This document shows, piece by piece, positions 9,801 to 26,500 of a DNA stretch of 64,000 nucleotides; the first letter of the stretch is position 1, and each line of letters begins with the position of its first letter. The DNA comes from Pisaster brevispinus. Taxonomy: Eukaryota; Echinodermata; Asteroidea; Forcipulatida; Asteriidae. The stretch spans positions 18,262,758 to 18,326,757 of the forward strand of contig JAMKCF010000001.1 in NCBI GenBank assembly GCA_023634235.1, written 5' to 3'. Under the pieces are notes generated by a model that did no database searches, was not told where the DNA came from, and saw nothing but the letters and a program-made list of their open reading frames with translations. The translations under genes were made by a program, and so were the position numbers.

Positions 9801-12800
9801 TGTATGTCAACCACTTACAATTACGGGACAAACAAACAGTATGTATGTCCACTGCCTACAATTACGGGACAAAAAACAGTGTGTATGTCCACTACCTAAA
9901 ATTACAGGACAAATAAACAGTGTGTATGTCCACTACCTATAATTACTAGATAAATAAACAGTATACATGTCCACTAGGTAAAATTACGGTACAAACAAAA
10001 GGTATGTATGTTTCACTACCGACAACTACGGGACAAACAATTAGTGTGTATAATATCCACTACATACAATTACGGGACGAACAAACAGTTTGTATGTCCA
10101 CTACCGACATTTACGGGACAAACAATTAGTGTGTATAGTCACTACCTACAATTACGAGACAAACAAACAGTGTGTATGTCCACTACCGACAATTACGGGA
10201 CGAACAAACAGTTTGTATGTCCACTACCGACATTTACGGGACAAACATTTAGTGGGTATAGTCACTACCTACAATTACGAGACAAACAAACAGTGTGTAT
10301 GTCCACTACTTACAATTACGGGATAAAACAAACAGTGTGTCTGTCCACTAACCAATATTTACGGGTCAAACAAACCGTGTGTATGTCCACTAACCAACAT
10401 TTACGGGTCAAACAAACAGTGTGTATGTCCACTAACCAACATTTACGGGTCAAACAAACAGCGTGTATGTCCAATGCCGACAATTACGGGACAAACAAAC
10501 AGTGTGTATGTCCACTACCTACAATTACGGGACGAACAAACAGTATGTATGTCCACTACCGACAATTAAGGGACAAAGAATGAGTGTATATAGCCACTAC
10601 CTACAATTACGGGACAAACAAACAGTGTGTATGTCCTCTACTTACAACTACAGGGCAAACAAACAGTGTTTATGTCAACCAATTACTATTATGGGACAAA
10701 CAAACAGTATTTATGTCCACTACCTACAATTACGGGACAAAAACTGTGTATGTCCACTACCTATAATTACAGGACAAATAAACAGTTTGTATGTCCACTT
10801 CCTACGATTACAGGACAAACAAACAGTTAGTTAGTCTACTTCCTACAATTACGGGAAAAACAAACAGTGTGTATGTCCACTACTTACGATTACGGGACAA
10901 ACAAACAGTGTGTTTGTCCACTACCTACAACTACGGGACAATAAACAGTGTGTATGTCCACTACCTATAATTACAGGACAAATAAACAGTATTTATGTCC
11001 ACTTCCTACGATTACAGGACAAACAAACAGTTAGTTAGTCTACTTCCTACAATTACGGGATAAACAAACAGTGTGTATGTCCACTATCTACGATTACGAG
11101 ACAAACAAACAGTATACATGTCCACTACCTACAATTACGGGACAAACAAACAGTGTGTATGTCCACTACTTACGATTACGGGACAAACAAACAGTATACA
11201 CTACCTTAGATAACGGAACAAACAAAAGTATGTTTCAATACCGACAATTACGGGACGAACAAACAGTGTGTCAGTCCATAACCTACAACTACAGGGCAAA
11301 CAAACAGTCTGTATGTACACTACCGACATTTACGGGACAAAGAATTAGTGTGTATAGCCACTACCTACAATTAGGGGACAAACAAACAGTGTGTATGTCC
11401 ACTACTTACAACTACAGGGCAAACAAACAGTGTGTATGTTAACCACTTACAATTACGGGACAAACAAAAAGTATGCATGTCCACTACCTACAATTACGGG
11501 ACAAAAACCAGTGTGTATGTCCACTTCCTACGATTACAGGACAAACAAACAGTGTGTATATCCACTACCTACAATTACGGGACAAACAATTAGTGGGTAT
11601 AGTCACTACCTACAATTACGAGACAAACAAACAGTGTGTATGTCCACTACTTACAATTACGGGATAAAACAGTGTGTCTGTCCACTAACCAACATTTAAG
11701 GGTCAAACAAACAGTGTGTATGTCCACTAACCAACATTTACGGGTCAAACAAACAGCGTGTATGTCCAATGCCGACAATTACGGGACAAACAAACAGTGT
11801 GTATGTCCACTACCTACAATTACGGGACGAACAAACAGTGTGTATGCCCACCACCTGCAATTACAGTGCAAACAAACAGTCTGTATTCCCACTTGCTGTA
11901 AAATGGGGCAAACTAATAGTGTGTAACTACTGTACCTACAATTACAGGACAAACAAACAGTGTATATGTCCACTACCTTCATTTACGGGTCCAACAAACA
12001 GCATGTGTGTCCACTACCTACAATTACTGGACAAACAAACAGTATACATGCCACTACCTAAAATTAAGGGACAAACAAAAAGTATGTTTGTTTCACTACC
12101 GACAATGACGCGACAAACGAACAGTGAGTAAGTTCATTACCTACAACTACAGGGCAAACAAACAGTTTGTATGTCCACTGCCTACAATTACGGGACAAAC
12201 AAACAGTGTGTATGTCCACTACCTAAAATTACAGGACAAATAAACAGTGTGTATGTCCACTACCTATAATTATTAGATAAATAAACAGTATACATGTCCA
12301 CTAGGTAAAATTACGGTACAAACAAAAGGTATGTATGTTTCACTACCGACAACTACGGGACAAACAATAAGTGTGTATAATATCCACTACATACAATTAC
12401 GGGATAAACAAACAGTGTGTATGTCCACTATCTACGATTACGAGACAAACAAACAGTATACATGTCCACTACCTACAATTACGGGACAAACAAACAGTGT
12501 GTATGTCCACTACTTACGATTACGGGACAAACAAACAGTATACACTACCTTAGATAACGGAACAAACAAAAGTATGTTTCAATACCGACAATTACGGGAC
12601 GAACAAACAGTGTGTCAGTCCATAACCTACAACTACAGGGCAAACAAACAGTTTGTATGTCAACCACTTACAATTACGGGACAAACAAACAGTATGTATG
12701 TCCACTGCCTACAATTACGGGACAAAAAACAGTGTGTATGTCCACTACCTAAAATTACAGGAAAAATAAACAGTGTGTATGTCCACTACCTATAATTACT

Positions 12801-15800
12801 AGACAAATAAACAGTATACATGTCCACTAGGTAAAATTACGGTACAAACAAAAGGTATGTATGTTTCACTACCGAAAACTACGGGACAAACAATTAGTGT
12901 ATATAATATCCACTACATACAATTACGGGACGAACAAACAGTTTGTATGTCCACTACCGACATTTACGGGACAAACAATTAGTGTGTATAGTCACTACCT
13001 ACAATTACGAGACAAACAAACAGTGTGTATGTCCACTACTTACAATTACGGGATAAAACAAACAGTGTGTCTGTCCACTAACCAACATTTACGGGTCAAA
13101 CAAACAGTGTGTATGTCCACTAACCAACATTTACGGGTCAAACAAACAGTGTGCATGTCCACTACTTACAATTACGGGATGAAACAAACTGTGTTTTTTT
13201 CATTACATACACTTACGGGATAAACAATTAGTGTGTATATCCATTACCTACAATAACGGGACGAACAAACAGTATGTATGTCCACTACCGACAATTAAGG
13301 GACAAAGAATGAGTGTATATAGCCACTACCTACAATTACGGGACAAACAAACAGTGTGTATGTCCTCTACTTACAACTACAGGGCAAACAAACAGTGTTT
13401 ATGTCAACCAATTACTATTATGGGACAAACAAACAGTATTTATGTCCACTACTTACAATTACGGGACAAAAACAGTGTGTATGTCCACTACCTATAATTA
13501 CAGGACAAAAAACAGTGTGTATGTCCACTTCCTACGATTACAGGACAAACAAACAGTTAGTTAGTCTACTTCCTACAATTACGGGAAAAACAAACAGTGT
13601 GTATGTCCACTACTTACGATTACGGGACAAACAAACAGTGTGTTTGTCCACTACCTACAACTACGGGACAATAAACAGTGTGTATGTCCACTACCTCTAA
13701 TTACAGGACAAATAAACAGTATTTATGTCCACTTCCTACGATTACAGGACAAACAAACAGTTAGTTAGTCTACTTCCTACAATTACGGGATAAACAAACA
13801 GTGTGTATGTCCACTATCTACGATTACGAGACAAACAAACAGTATACATGTCCACTACCTACAATTACGGGACAAACAAACAGTGTGTATGTCCACTACT
13901 TACGATTACGGGACAAACAAACAGTATACACTACCTTAGATAACGGAACAAACAAAAGTATGTTTCAATACCGACAATTACGGGACGAACAAACAGTGTG
14001 TCAGTCCATAACCTACAACTACAGGGCAAACAAACAGTCTGTATGTACACTACCGACATTTACGGGACAAAGAATTAGTGTGTATAGCCACTACCTACAA
14101 TTAGGGGACAAACAAACAGTGTGTATGTCCACTACTTACAACTACAGGGCAAACAAACAGTGTGTATGTCAACCACTTACAATTACGGGACAAACAAAAA
14201 GTATGCATGTCCACTACCTACAATTACGGGACAAAAACCAGTGTGTATGTCCACTTCCTACGATTACAGGACAAACAAACAGTGTGTATATCCACTACCT
14301 ACAATTACGGGACAAACAATTTGTGGGTATAGTCACTACCTACAATTACGAGACAAACAAACAGTGTGTATGTCCACTACCGACAATTACGGGACGAACA
14401 AACAGTTTGTATGTCCACTACCGACATTTACGGGACAAACATTTAGTGGGTATAGTCACTACCTACAATTACGAGACAAACAAACAGTGTGTATGTCCAC
14501 TACTTACAATTACGGGATAAAACAAACAGTGTGTCTGTCCACTAACCAACATTTACGGTCAAACAAACCGTGTGTATGTCCACTAACCAACATTTACGGG
14601 TCAAACAAACAGTGTGTATGTCCACTACCTACAATTACGGGACGAACAAACAGTGTGTATGCCCACCACCTGCAATTACAGTGCAAACAAACAGTCTGTA
14701 TTCCCACTTGCTGTAAAATGGTGCAAACTAAAAGTGTGTAACTACTGTACCTACAATTACGGGACAAACAAACAGTGTATATGTCCACTACCTTCATTTA
14801 CGGGTCCAACAAACAGCATGTGTGTCCACTACCTACAATTACTGGACAAATAAACAGTTTGTATGTCTACTTCCTACAATTACGGGACAAACAAACAGTG
14901 TGTATGTCCACTACTTACGATTACGGGACAAACAAACAGTGTGTTTGTCCACTACCTACAACTACGGGACAATAAACAGTGTGTATGTCCACTACCTATA
15001 ATTACAGGACAAATAAACAGTATTTATGTCCACTTCCTACGATTACAGGACAAACAAACAGTTAGTTAGTCTACTTCCTACAATTACGGGATAAACAAAC
15101 AGTGTGTATGTCCACTATCTACGATTACGAGACAAACAAACAGTATACATGTCCACTACCTACAATTACGGGACAAACAAACAGTGTGTATGTCCACTAC
15201 TTACGATTACGGGACAAACAAACAGTATACACTACCTTAGATAACGGAACAAACAAAAGTATGTTTCAATACCGACAATTACGGGACGAACAAACAGTGT
15301 GTCAGTCCATAACCTACAACTACAGGGCAAACAAACAGTCTGTATGTACACTACCGACATTTACGGGACAAAGAATTAGTGTGTATAGCCACTACCTACA
15401 ATAAGGGGACAAACAAACAGTGTGTATGTCCACTACTTACAACTACAGGGCAAACAAACAGTGTGTATGTCAACCACTTACAATTACGGGACAAACAAAA
15501 AGTATGCATGTCCACTACCTACAATTACGGGACAAAAACCAGTGTGTATGTCCACTTCCTACGATTACAGGACAAACAAACAGTGTGTATATCCACTACC
15601 TACAATTACGGGACAAACAATTAGTGGGTATAGTCACTACCTACAATTACGAGACAAACAAACAGTGTGTATGTCCACTACTTACAATTACGGGATAAAA
15701 CAACAATGTGTGTCTGTCCACTAACCAACATTTACGGGTCAAACAAACAGTGTGTATGTCCACTAACCAACATTTACGGGTCAAACAAACAGCGTGTATG

Positions 15801-17230
15801 TCCAATGCCGACAATTACGGGACAAACAAACAGTGTGTATGTCCACTACTTACAATTACGGGACGAACAAACAGTGTGTATGCCCACCACCTGCAATTAC
15901 AGTGCAAACAAACAGTCTGTATTCCCACTTGCTGTAAAATGGGGCAAACTAATAGTGTGTAACTACTGTACCTACAATTACGGGACAAACAAACAGTGTA
16001 TATGTCCACTACCTTCATTTACGGGTCCAACAAACAGCATGTGTGTCCACTACCTACAATTACTGGACAAACAAACAGTATACATGCCACTACCTAAAAT
16101 TAAGGGACAAACAAAAAGTATGTTTGTTTCACTACCGACAATGACGCGACAAACGAACGGTGAGTAAGTTCATTACCTACAACTACAGGGCAAACAAACA
16201 GTTTGTATGTCAACCACTTACAATTACGGGACAAACAAACAGTATGTATGTCCACTGCCTACAATTACGGGACAAAAAACAGTGTGTATGTCCACTACCT
16301 AAAATTACAGGACAAATAAACAGTGTGTATGTCCACTACCTATAATTACTAGATAAATAAACAGTATACATGTCCACTAGGTAAAATTACGGTACAAACA
16401 AAAGGTATGTATGTTTCACTACCGACAACTACGGGACAAACAATTAGTGTGTATAATATCCACTACATACAATTACGGGACGAACAAACAGTTTGTATGT
16501 CCACTACCGACATTTACGGGACAAACAATTAGTGTGTATAGTCACTACCTACAATTACGAGACAAACAAACAGTGTGTATGTCCACTACCGACAATTACG
16601 GGACGAACAAACAGTTTGTATGTCCACTACCGACATTTACGGGACAAACAATTAGTGGGTATAGTCACTACCTACAATTACGAGACAAACAAACAGTGTG
16701 TATGTCCACTACTTACAATTACGGGATAAAACAAACAGTGTGTCTGTCCACTAACCAACATTTACGGGTCAAACAAACCGTGTGTATGTCCACTAACCAA
16801 CATTTACGGGTCAAACAAACAGTGTGTATGTCCAATGCCGACAATTACGGGACAAACAAACAGTGTGTATGTCCACTATCTACAATTACAGGGCAAACAA
16901 ACAGTGTGTATGTCCACTACCTACAATTACGGGACGAACAAACAGTGTGTATGCCCACCACCTGCAATTACAGTGCAAACAAACAGTCTGTATTCCCACT
17001 TGCTGTAAAATGGTGCAAACTAATAGTGTGTAACTACTGTACCTACAATTACGGGACAAACAAACAGTGTATATGTCCACTACCTTCATTTACGGGTCCA
17101 ACAAACAGCATGTGTGTCCACTACCTACAATTACTGGACAAACAAATAGTATACATGCCACTACCTAAAATTAAGGGACAAACAAAAAGTATGTTTGTTT
17201 CACTACCGACAATGACGCGACAAACGAACA

Positions 17231-20200
17231 GTGAGTAAATTCATTACCTACAACTACAGGGCAAACAAACAGTTTGTATGTCAACCACTTACAATTACGG
17301 GACAAACAAACAGTATGTATGTCCACTGCCTACAATTACGGGACAAAAAACAGTGTGTATGTCCACTACCTAAAATTACAGGAAAAATAAACAGTGTGTA
17401 TGTCCACTACCTATAATTACTAGACAAATAAACAGTATACATGTCCACTAGGTAAAATTACGGTACAAACAAAAGGTATGTATGTTTCACTACCGAAAAC
17501 TACGGGACAAACAATTAGTGTATATAATATCCACTACATACAATTACGGGACGAACAAACAGTTTGTATGTCCACTACCGACATTTACGGGACAAACAAT
17601 TAGTGTGTATAGTCACTACCTACAATTACGAGACAAACAAACAGTGTGTATGTCCACTACTTACAATTACGGGATAAAACAAACAGTGTGTCTGTCCACT
17701 AACCAACATTTACGGGTCAAACAAACAGTGTGTATGTCCACTAACCAACATTTACGGGTCAAACAAACAGTGTGCATGTCCACTACTTACAATTACGGGA
17801 TGAAACAAACAGTGTGTTTTTTTCATTACATACACTTACGGGATAAACAATTAGTGTGTATATCCATTACCTACAATAACGGGACGAACAAACAGTATGT
17901 ATGTCCACTACCGACAATTAAGGGACAAAGAATGAGTGTATATAGCCACTACCTACAATTACGGGACAAACAAACAGTGTGTATGTCCTCTACTTACAAC
18001 TACAGGGCAAACAAACAGTTTGTATGTCCACTACCTACAATTACGGGACAAAAACAGTGTATGTCCACTACCTATAATTACAGGACAAATAAACAGTTTG
18101 TATGTCCACTTCCTACGATTACAGGACAAACAAACAGTTAGTTAGTCTACTTCCTACAATTACGGGAAAAACAAACAGTGTGTATGTCCACTACTTACGA
18201 TTACGGGACAAACAAACAGTGTGTTTGTCCACTACCTACAACTACGGGACAATAAACAGTGTGTATGTCCACTACCGACATTTACGGGACAAACAATTAG
18301 TGGGTATAGTCACTACCTACAATTACGAGACAAACAAACAGTGTGTATGTCCACTACTTACAATTACGGGATAAAACAAACAGTGTGTCTGTCCACTAAC
18401 CAACATTTACGGGTCAAACAAACCGTGTGTATGTCCACGAACCAACATTTACGGGTCAAACAAACAGTGTGTATGTCCACTACCTACAATTACGGGACGA
18501 ACAAACAGTGTGTATGCCCACCACCTGCAATTACAGTGCAAACAAACAGTCTGTATTCCCACTTGCTGTAAAATGGTGCAAACTAAAAGTGTGTAACTAC
18601 TGTACCTACAATTACGGGACAAACAAACAGTGTATATGTCCACTACCTTCATTTACGGGTCCAACAAACAGCATGTGTGTCCACTACCTACAATTACTGG
18701 ACAAATAAACAGTTTGTATGTCCACTTCCTACGATTACAGGACAAACAAACAGTTAGTTAGTCTACTTCCTACAATTGCGGGACAAACAAACAGTGTGTA
18801 TGTCCACTACTTACGATTACGGGACAAACAAACAGTGTGTTTGTCCACTACCTACAACTACGGGACAATAAACAGTGTGTATGTCCACTACCTATAATTA
18901 CAGGACAAATAAACAGTATTTATGTCCACTTCCTACGATTACAGGACAAACAAACAGTTAGTCTACTTCCTACAATTACGGGATAAACAAACAGTGTGTA
19001 TGTCCACTATCTACGATTACGAGACAAACAAACAGTATACATGTCCACTACCTACAATTACGGGACAAACAAACAGTGTGTATGTCCACTACTTACGATT
19101 ACGGGACAAACAAACAGTATACACTACCTTAGATAACGGAACAAACAAAAGTATGTTTGTTTCACTACCGACAATGACGCGACAAACGAACAGTGAGTAA
19201 GTTCATTACCTACAACTACAGGGCAAACAAACAGTTTGTATGTCAACCACTTACAATTACGGGACAAACAAACAGTATGTATGTCCACTGCCTACAATTA
19301 CGGGACAAAAAACAGTGTGTATGTCCACTACCTAAAATTACAGGAAAAATAAACAGTGTGTATGTCCACTACCTATAATTACTAGACAAATAAACAGTAT
19401 ACATGTCCACTAGGTAAAATTACGGTACAAATAAAAGGTATGTATGTTTCACTACCGAAAACTACGGGACAAACAATTAGTGTATATAATATCCACTACA
19501 TACAATTACGGGACGAACAAACAGTTTGTATGTCCACTACCGACATTTACGGGACAAACAATTAGTGTGTATAGTCACTACCTACAATTACGAGACAAAC
19601 AAACAGTGTGTATGTCCACTACTTACAATTACGGGATAAAACAAACAGTGTGTCTGTCCACTAACCAACATTTACGGGTCAAACAAACAGTGTGTATGTC
19701 CACTAACCAACATTTACGGATCAAACAAACAGTGTGCATGTCCACTACTTACAATTACGGGATGAAACAAACAGTGTGTTTTTTTCATTACATACACTTA
19801 CGGGATAAACAATTAGTGTGTATATCCATTACCTACAATAACGGGACGAACAAACAGTATGTATGTCCACTACCGACAATTAAGGGACAAAGAATGAGTG
19901 TATATAGCCACTACCTACAATTACGGGACAAACAAACAGTGTGTATGTCCTCTACTTACAACTACAGGGCAAACAAACAGTGTTTATGTCAACCAATTAC
20001 TATTATGGGACAAACAAACAGTATTTATGTCCACTACCTACAATTACGGGACAAAAACAGTGTATGTCCACTACCTATAATTACAGGACAAATAAACAGT
20101 TTGTATGTCCACTTCCTACGATTACAGGACAAACAAACAGTTAGTTAGTCTACTTCCTACAATTACGGGAAAAACAAACAGTGTGTATGTCCACTACTTA

Positions 20201-23200
20201 CGATTACGGGACAAACAAACAGTGTGTTTGTCCACTACCTACAACTACGGGACAATAAACAGTGTGTATGTCCACTACCGACATTTACGGGACAAACAAT
20301 TAGTGGGTATAGTCACTACCTACAATTACGAGACAAACAAACAGTGTGTATGTCCACTACTTACAATTACGGGATAAAACAAACAGTGTGTCTGTCCACT
20401 AACCAACATTTACGGGTCAAACAAACCGTGTGTATGTCCACTAACCAACATTTACGGGTCAAACAAACAGTGTGTATGTCCACTACCTACAATTACGGGA
20501 CGAACAAACAGTGTGTATGCCCACCACCTGCAATTACAGTGCAAACAAACAGTCTGTATTCCCACTTGCTGTAAAATGGTGCAAACTAAAAGTGTGTAAC
20601 TACTGTACCTACAATTACGGGACAAACAAACAGTGTATATGTCCACTACCTTCATTTACGGGTCCAACAAACAGCATGTGTGTCCACTACCTACAATTAC
20701 TGGACAAATAAACAGTTTGTATGTCCACTTCCTACGATTACAGGACAAACAAACAGTTAGTTAGTCTACTTCCTACAATTGCGGGACAAACAAACAGTGT
20801 GTATGTCCACTACTTACGATTACGGGACAAACAAACAGTGTGTATGTCCACTACCTATAATTACAGGACAAATAAACAGTATTTATGTCCACTTCCTACG
20901 ATTACAGGACAAACAAACAGTTAGTTAGTCTACTTCCTACAATTACGGGATAAACAAACAGTGTGTATGTCCACTATCTACGATTACGAGACAAACAAAC
21001 AGTATACATGTCCACTACCTACAATTACGGGACAAACAAACAGTGTGTATGTCCACTACTTACGATTACGGGACAAACAACAGTATACACTACCTTAGAT
21101 AACGGAACAAACAAAAGTATGTTTGTTTCACTACCGACAATGACGCGACAAACGAACAGTGAGTAAGTTCATTACCTACAACTACAGGGCAAACAAACAG
21201 TTTGTATGTCAACCACTTACAATTACGGGACAAACAAACAGTATGTATGTCCACTGCCTACAATTACGGGACAAAAAACAGTGTGTATGTCCACTACCTA
21301 AAATTACAGGAAAAATAAACAGTGTGTATGTCCACTACCTATAATTACTAGACAAATAAACAGTATACATGTCCACTAGGTAAAATTAAGGTACAAACAA
21401 AAGGTATGTATGTTTCACTACCGAAAACTACGGGACAAACAATTAGTGTATATAATATCCACTACATACAATTACGGGACGAACAAACAGTTTGTATGTC
21501 CACTACCGACATTTACGGGACAAACAATTAGTGTGTATAGTCACTACCTACAATTACGAGACAAACAAACAGTGTGTATGTCCACTACTTACAATTACGG
21601 GATAAAACAAACAGTGTGTCTGTCCACTAACCAACATTTACGGGTCAAACAAACAGTGTGTATGTCCACTAACCAACATTTACGGGTCAAACAAACAGTG
21701 TGCATGTCCACTACTTACAATTACGGGATGAAACAAACAGTGTGTTTTTTTCATTACATACACTTACGGGATAAACAATTAGTGTGTATATCCATTACCT
21801 ACAATAACGGGACGAACAAACAGTATGTATGTCCACTACCGACAATTAAGGGACAAAGAATGAGTGTATATAGCCACTACCTACAATTACGGGACAAACA
21901 GTGTGTATGTCCTCTACTTACAACTACAGGGCAAACAAACAGTGTTTATGTCAACCAATTACTATTATGGGACAAACAAACAGTATTTATGTCCACTACC
22001 TACAATTACGGGACAAAAACAGTGTATGTCCACTACCTATAATTACAGGACAAATAAACAGTTTGTATGTCCACTTCCTACGATTACAGGACAAACAAAC
22101 AGTTAGTTAGTCTACTTCCTACAATTACGGGAAAAACAAACAGTGTGTATGTCCACTACTTACGATTACGGGACAAACAAACAGTGTGTTTGTCCACTAC
22201 CTACAACTACGGGACAATAAACAGTGTGTATGTCCACTACCGACATTTACGGGACAAACAATTAGTGGGTATAGTCACTACCTACAATTACGAGACAAAC
22301 AAACAGTGTGTATGTCCACTACTTACAATTACGGGATAAAACAAACAGTGTGTCTGTCCACTAACCAACATTTACGGGTCAAACAAACCGTGTGTATGTC
22401 CACTAACCAACATTTACGGGTCAAACAAACAGTGTGTATGTCCACTACCTACAATTACGGGACGAACAAACAGTGTGTATGCCCACCACCTGCAATTACA
22501 GTGCAAACAAACAGTCTGTATTCCCACTTGCTGTAAAATGGTGCAAACTAAAAGTGTGTAACTACTGTACCTACAATTACGGGACAAACAAACAGTGTAT
22601 ATGTCCACTACCTTCATTTACGGGTCCAACAAACAGCATGTGTGTCCACTACCTACAATTACTGGACAAATAAACAGTTTGTATGTCCACTTCCTACGAT
22701 TACAGGACAAACAAACAGTTAGTTAGTCTACTTCCTACAATTACGGGACAAACAAACAGTGTGTATGTCCACTACTTACGATTACGGGACAAACAAACAG
22801 TGTGTTTGTCCACTACCTACAACTACGGGACAATAAACAGTGTGTATGTCCACTACCTATAATTACAGGACAAATAAACAGTATTTATGTCCACTTCCTA
22901 CGATTACAGGACAAACAAACAGTTAGTTAGTCTACTTCCTACAATTACGGGATAAACAAACAGTGTGTATGTCCACTATCTACGATTACGAGACAAACAA
23001 ACAGTATACATGTCCACTACCTACAATTACGGGACAAACAAACAGTGTGTATGTCCACTACTTACGATTACGGGACAAACAAACAGTATACACTACCTTA
23101 GATAACGGAACAAACAAAAGTATGTTTCAATACCGACAATTACGGGACGAACAAACAGTGTGTCAGTCCATAACCTACAACTACAGGGCAAACAAACAGT
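17231..23200 (+). repeat. Higher-order repeat of about 1.96-2.0 kb within the 41-bp satellite
   Basis: Blocks starting at 17231, 19193 and 21159 repeat the same order of variant monomers (spacing 1,962 and 1,966 bp). The divergent CTTGCTGTAAAAT block recurs at about 18570, 20570 and 22530 (spacing about 2.0 and 1.96 kb). Related blocks with other spacings occur upstream (about 8.7, 11.1, 13.8 and 15.1 kb). This is the pattern left by unequal exchange of multi-monomer units. Confidence 0.8.
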
Positions 23201-23599
23201 CTGTATGTACACTACCGACATTTACGGGACAAAGAATTAGTGTGTATAGCCACTACCTACAATAAGGGGACAAACAAACAGTGTGTATGTCCACTACTTA
23301 CAACTACAGGGCAAACAAACAGTGTGTATGTCAACCACTTACAATTACGGGACAAACAAAAAGTATGCATGTCCACTACCTACAATTACGGGACAAAAAC
23401 CAGTGTGTATGTCCACTACCTACAATTACGGGACAAACAATTAGTGGGTATAGTCACTACCTACAATTACGAGACAAACAAACAGTGTGTATGTCCACTA
23501 CTTACAATTACGGGATAAAACAAACAGTGTGTCTGTCCACTAACCAACATTTACGGGTCAAACAAACAGTGTGTATGTCCACTAACCAACATTTACGGG

Positions 23600-26500
23600 T
23601 CAAACAAACAGCGTGTATGTCCACTACTTACAATTACGGGACGAACAAACAGTGTGTATGCCCACCACCTGCAATTACAGTGCAAACAAACAGTCTGTAT
23701 TCCCACTTGCTGTAAAATGGGGCAAACTAACAGTGTGTAACAGCTGTACCTACAATTACGGGACAAACAAACAGTGTGTATATCCACTACCTACAGTTAC
23801 AGGGCAAACATATAGTGTGTATGTCCACTACCTAAAATTACAGGGCAAACAAAAAGTGTGTAAGTACTGTACCTACAATAACGGGACAAACAAACAGTAT
23901 GTATATTTTACTACCGACAATTACGGGACAAACAACCAGTTTGTATGTCCACTGCCAACAATTACGGGACAAACAAACAGTTTATTTGTTTCGCTACCGA
24001 CGATTACGGGACAAACAAAGAGTCTGTATGCCCACCACCTGCAATTACAGTGCAAACAAACAGTCTGTATGCCCACTTGCTGTAAAATGGTGCAAACTAA
24101 TAGTGTGTAACTACTGTACCTACAATTACGGGACAAACAAACAGTGTATATGTCCATTACTTTCATTTACGGGTCCAACTAACAGCATGTGTGTGCACTC
24201 CTTAAAATTACGGGACAAACAAAAAGTATGTATGTTTCACTACAGACAAAGACGGGACGAACGAACAGTGTGTAAGTTCATTACCTACAACTACAGGGCA
24301 AACAAACAGTGTGTATATCCACTACCTACAGTTACAGGGCAAACAAAAAGTGTGTATGTCCACTACCTAGAATTACAGGGCAAACAAACAGTGTGTAACA
24401 GCTGTACCTCTAATTGCGGGACAAACAAACAGTGTGTATGTCCACAACCTACAATTACGGGACAAACAAACAGTGTGTATGTCCACCACCTACAATTGTG
24501 GGACAAATAAAAAGTGTGTATGTCCACTACTTACGATTACAGGGCAAAAAAAACAGTGTGTAACTGCTGTACCTACAATTACGGGACAAACAAACAGTGT
24601 GTATGTTTCACTACCGACAATTACGGGACAAACAAACAGTGTGTATGTCCACAACCTACAATTACGGGACTAACAAACAGTGTGTTTGTCCACCACCTAA
24701 ATTATGGGACAAATAAAAAGTGTGTATGTCCACTACTTACAATTACAGGGCAAATAAGAAGGGTGTATGTCCACTTCCTACAATAACGGGTTACACAAAC
24801 AGTTAACATGTCCACTAGCTACAGTTACGGGACAAACAAACAGTGTGTATGTTCACTGCCGACAATTACGGGAAAAACAAACAGTGTGTATTTCCACGCC
24901 CTAAATTTACGGGCCAAACAATTTAATTAGTGTGTTTACAATCCACTATATTCATTTACGGGACGAACAAATAGTATGTATGTCCACTACCATTACGGGA
25001 CGAACAAACAGTTAGTATGTCCATTACCGACATTTACGGGACAAACAATTACTGTGTATAGTCACTACCTACAATTACGGGACAAACAAACAGTGTGTAT
25101 GTCCACTACTTACAATTACGGGATAAAACAAACAGTGTGTCTGTCCACTAACCAACATTTACGGGTCAAAAAAACAGTATGTATGTCCACTACCGACAAT
25201 TAAGGGAAAAAGAATTAGTGTGTATAGCCACTACCTTATTTACGGGACAAACAAACAGTGTGTACGTCCACTGCCTACAATTACGGGACAAACAAACAGT
25301 ATACATGTCCACTACGTAAAATTACGGTACAAACAAAAGGTATGTATGTTTCACTACTGACAACTACGGGACGAACGAACAGTGTGTAAGTCCAAAACCT
25401 ACAACTACAGGGCAAACAAACAGTGTGTATATCCAATACCTACAGTTACAGGGCAAACAAAAAGTGTGTATGTCCACTACCTACAATTACAGGGCAAACA
25501 AACAGTGTGTAACAGCTGTACCTACAATTACGGGACAAACAAACAGTGTGTATATCCACAACCTACAATTACGGGACAAACAAACAGTGTGTATGTCCAC
25601 CACCTATAATTACGGGACAAATAAAAAGTGTGTATGTCCACTACTTACGATTACAGGGCAAACAAACAGTGTGTAACTGCTGTACCTACAATTACTGGAC
25701 AAACAAACAGTGGGTATGTTTCACTACCGACAATTACGGGACAAACAAACAGTGTGTATGTCCAAAACCTACAATTACGGTACAAACAAACAGTGTGTCT
25801 GTCCACCACCTACAATTATGGGACAAATAAAAAGTGTGTATGTCCACTACTTACGATTACAGGGCAAATAAGAAGGGTGTTTGTCCACTTCCTACAATAA
25901 CGGGTCACACAAACAGTTTACATGTCCACTAGCTACAATTACGGGACAAACAAACAGTGTGTATGTTCACTGCCGACAATACGGGAAAAACAAACAGTGT
26001 ATATTTCCACGCCCTAAATGTACGGGCCAAACAATTTAATTAGTGTGTTTACGATCCACTCTATATATTTACGGGTCGAACAAACAGTGTGTATTTCCAC
26101 TACTGACAATTACGGGACGAACAAACAGTTAGTATGTCCATTACCGACATTTATGGGACAAACGATTAGTGTGTATAGTCACTACCTACAATTACGGGAC
26201 AAACAAACAGTGTGTATGTCCACTACTTACAATTACTGGATAAAACAAACAGTGTGTCTGTCCACTAACCAACATTTACGGGTCAAACAAACAGGGTGTC
26301 TGTCCACTAACCAACATTTACGGGTCAAACAAACTGGGTGTCTGTCCACTAACCAACATTTACGGGTCAAACAAACAGTATGTATGTCCACTACCGACAA
26401 TTAAGGGACAAAGAATTAGTGCGTATAGTCACTACCTACAATTACGGGACAAACAAATAGTGTGTATGTCCACTACTTACAATTACTGGATAAAACAAAG

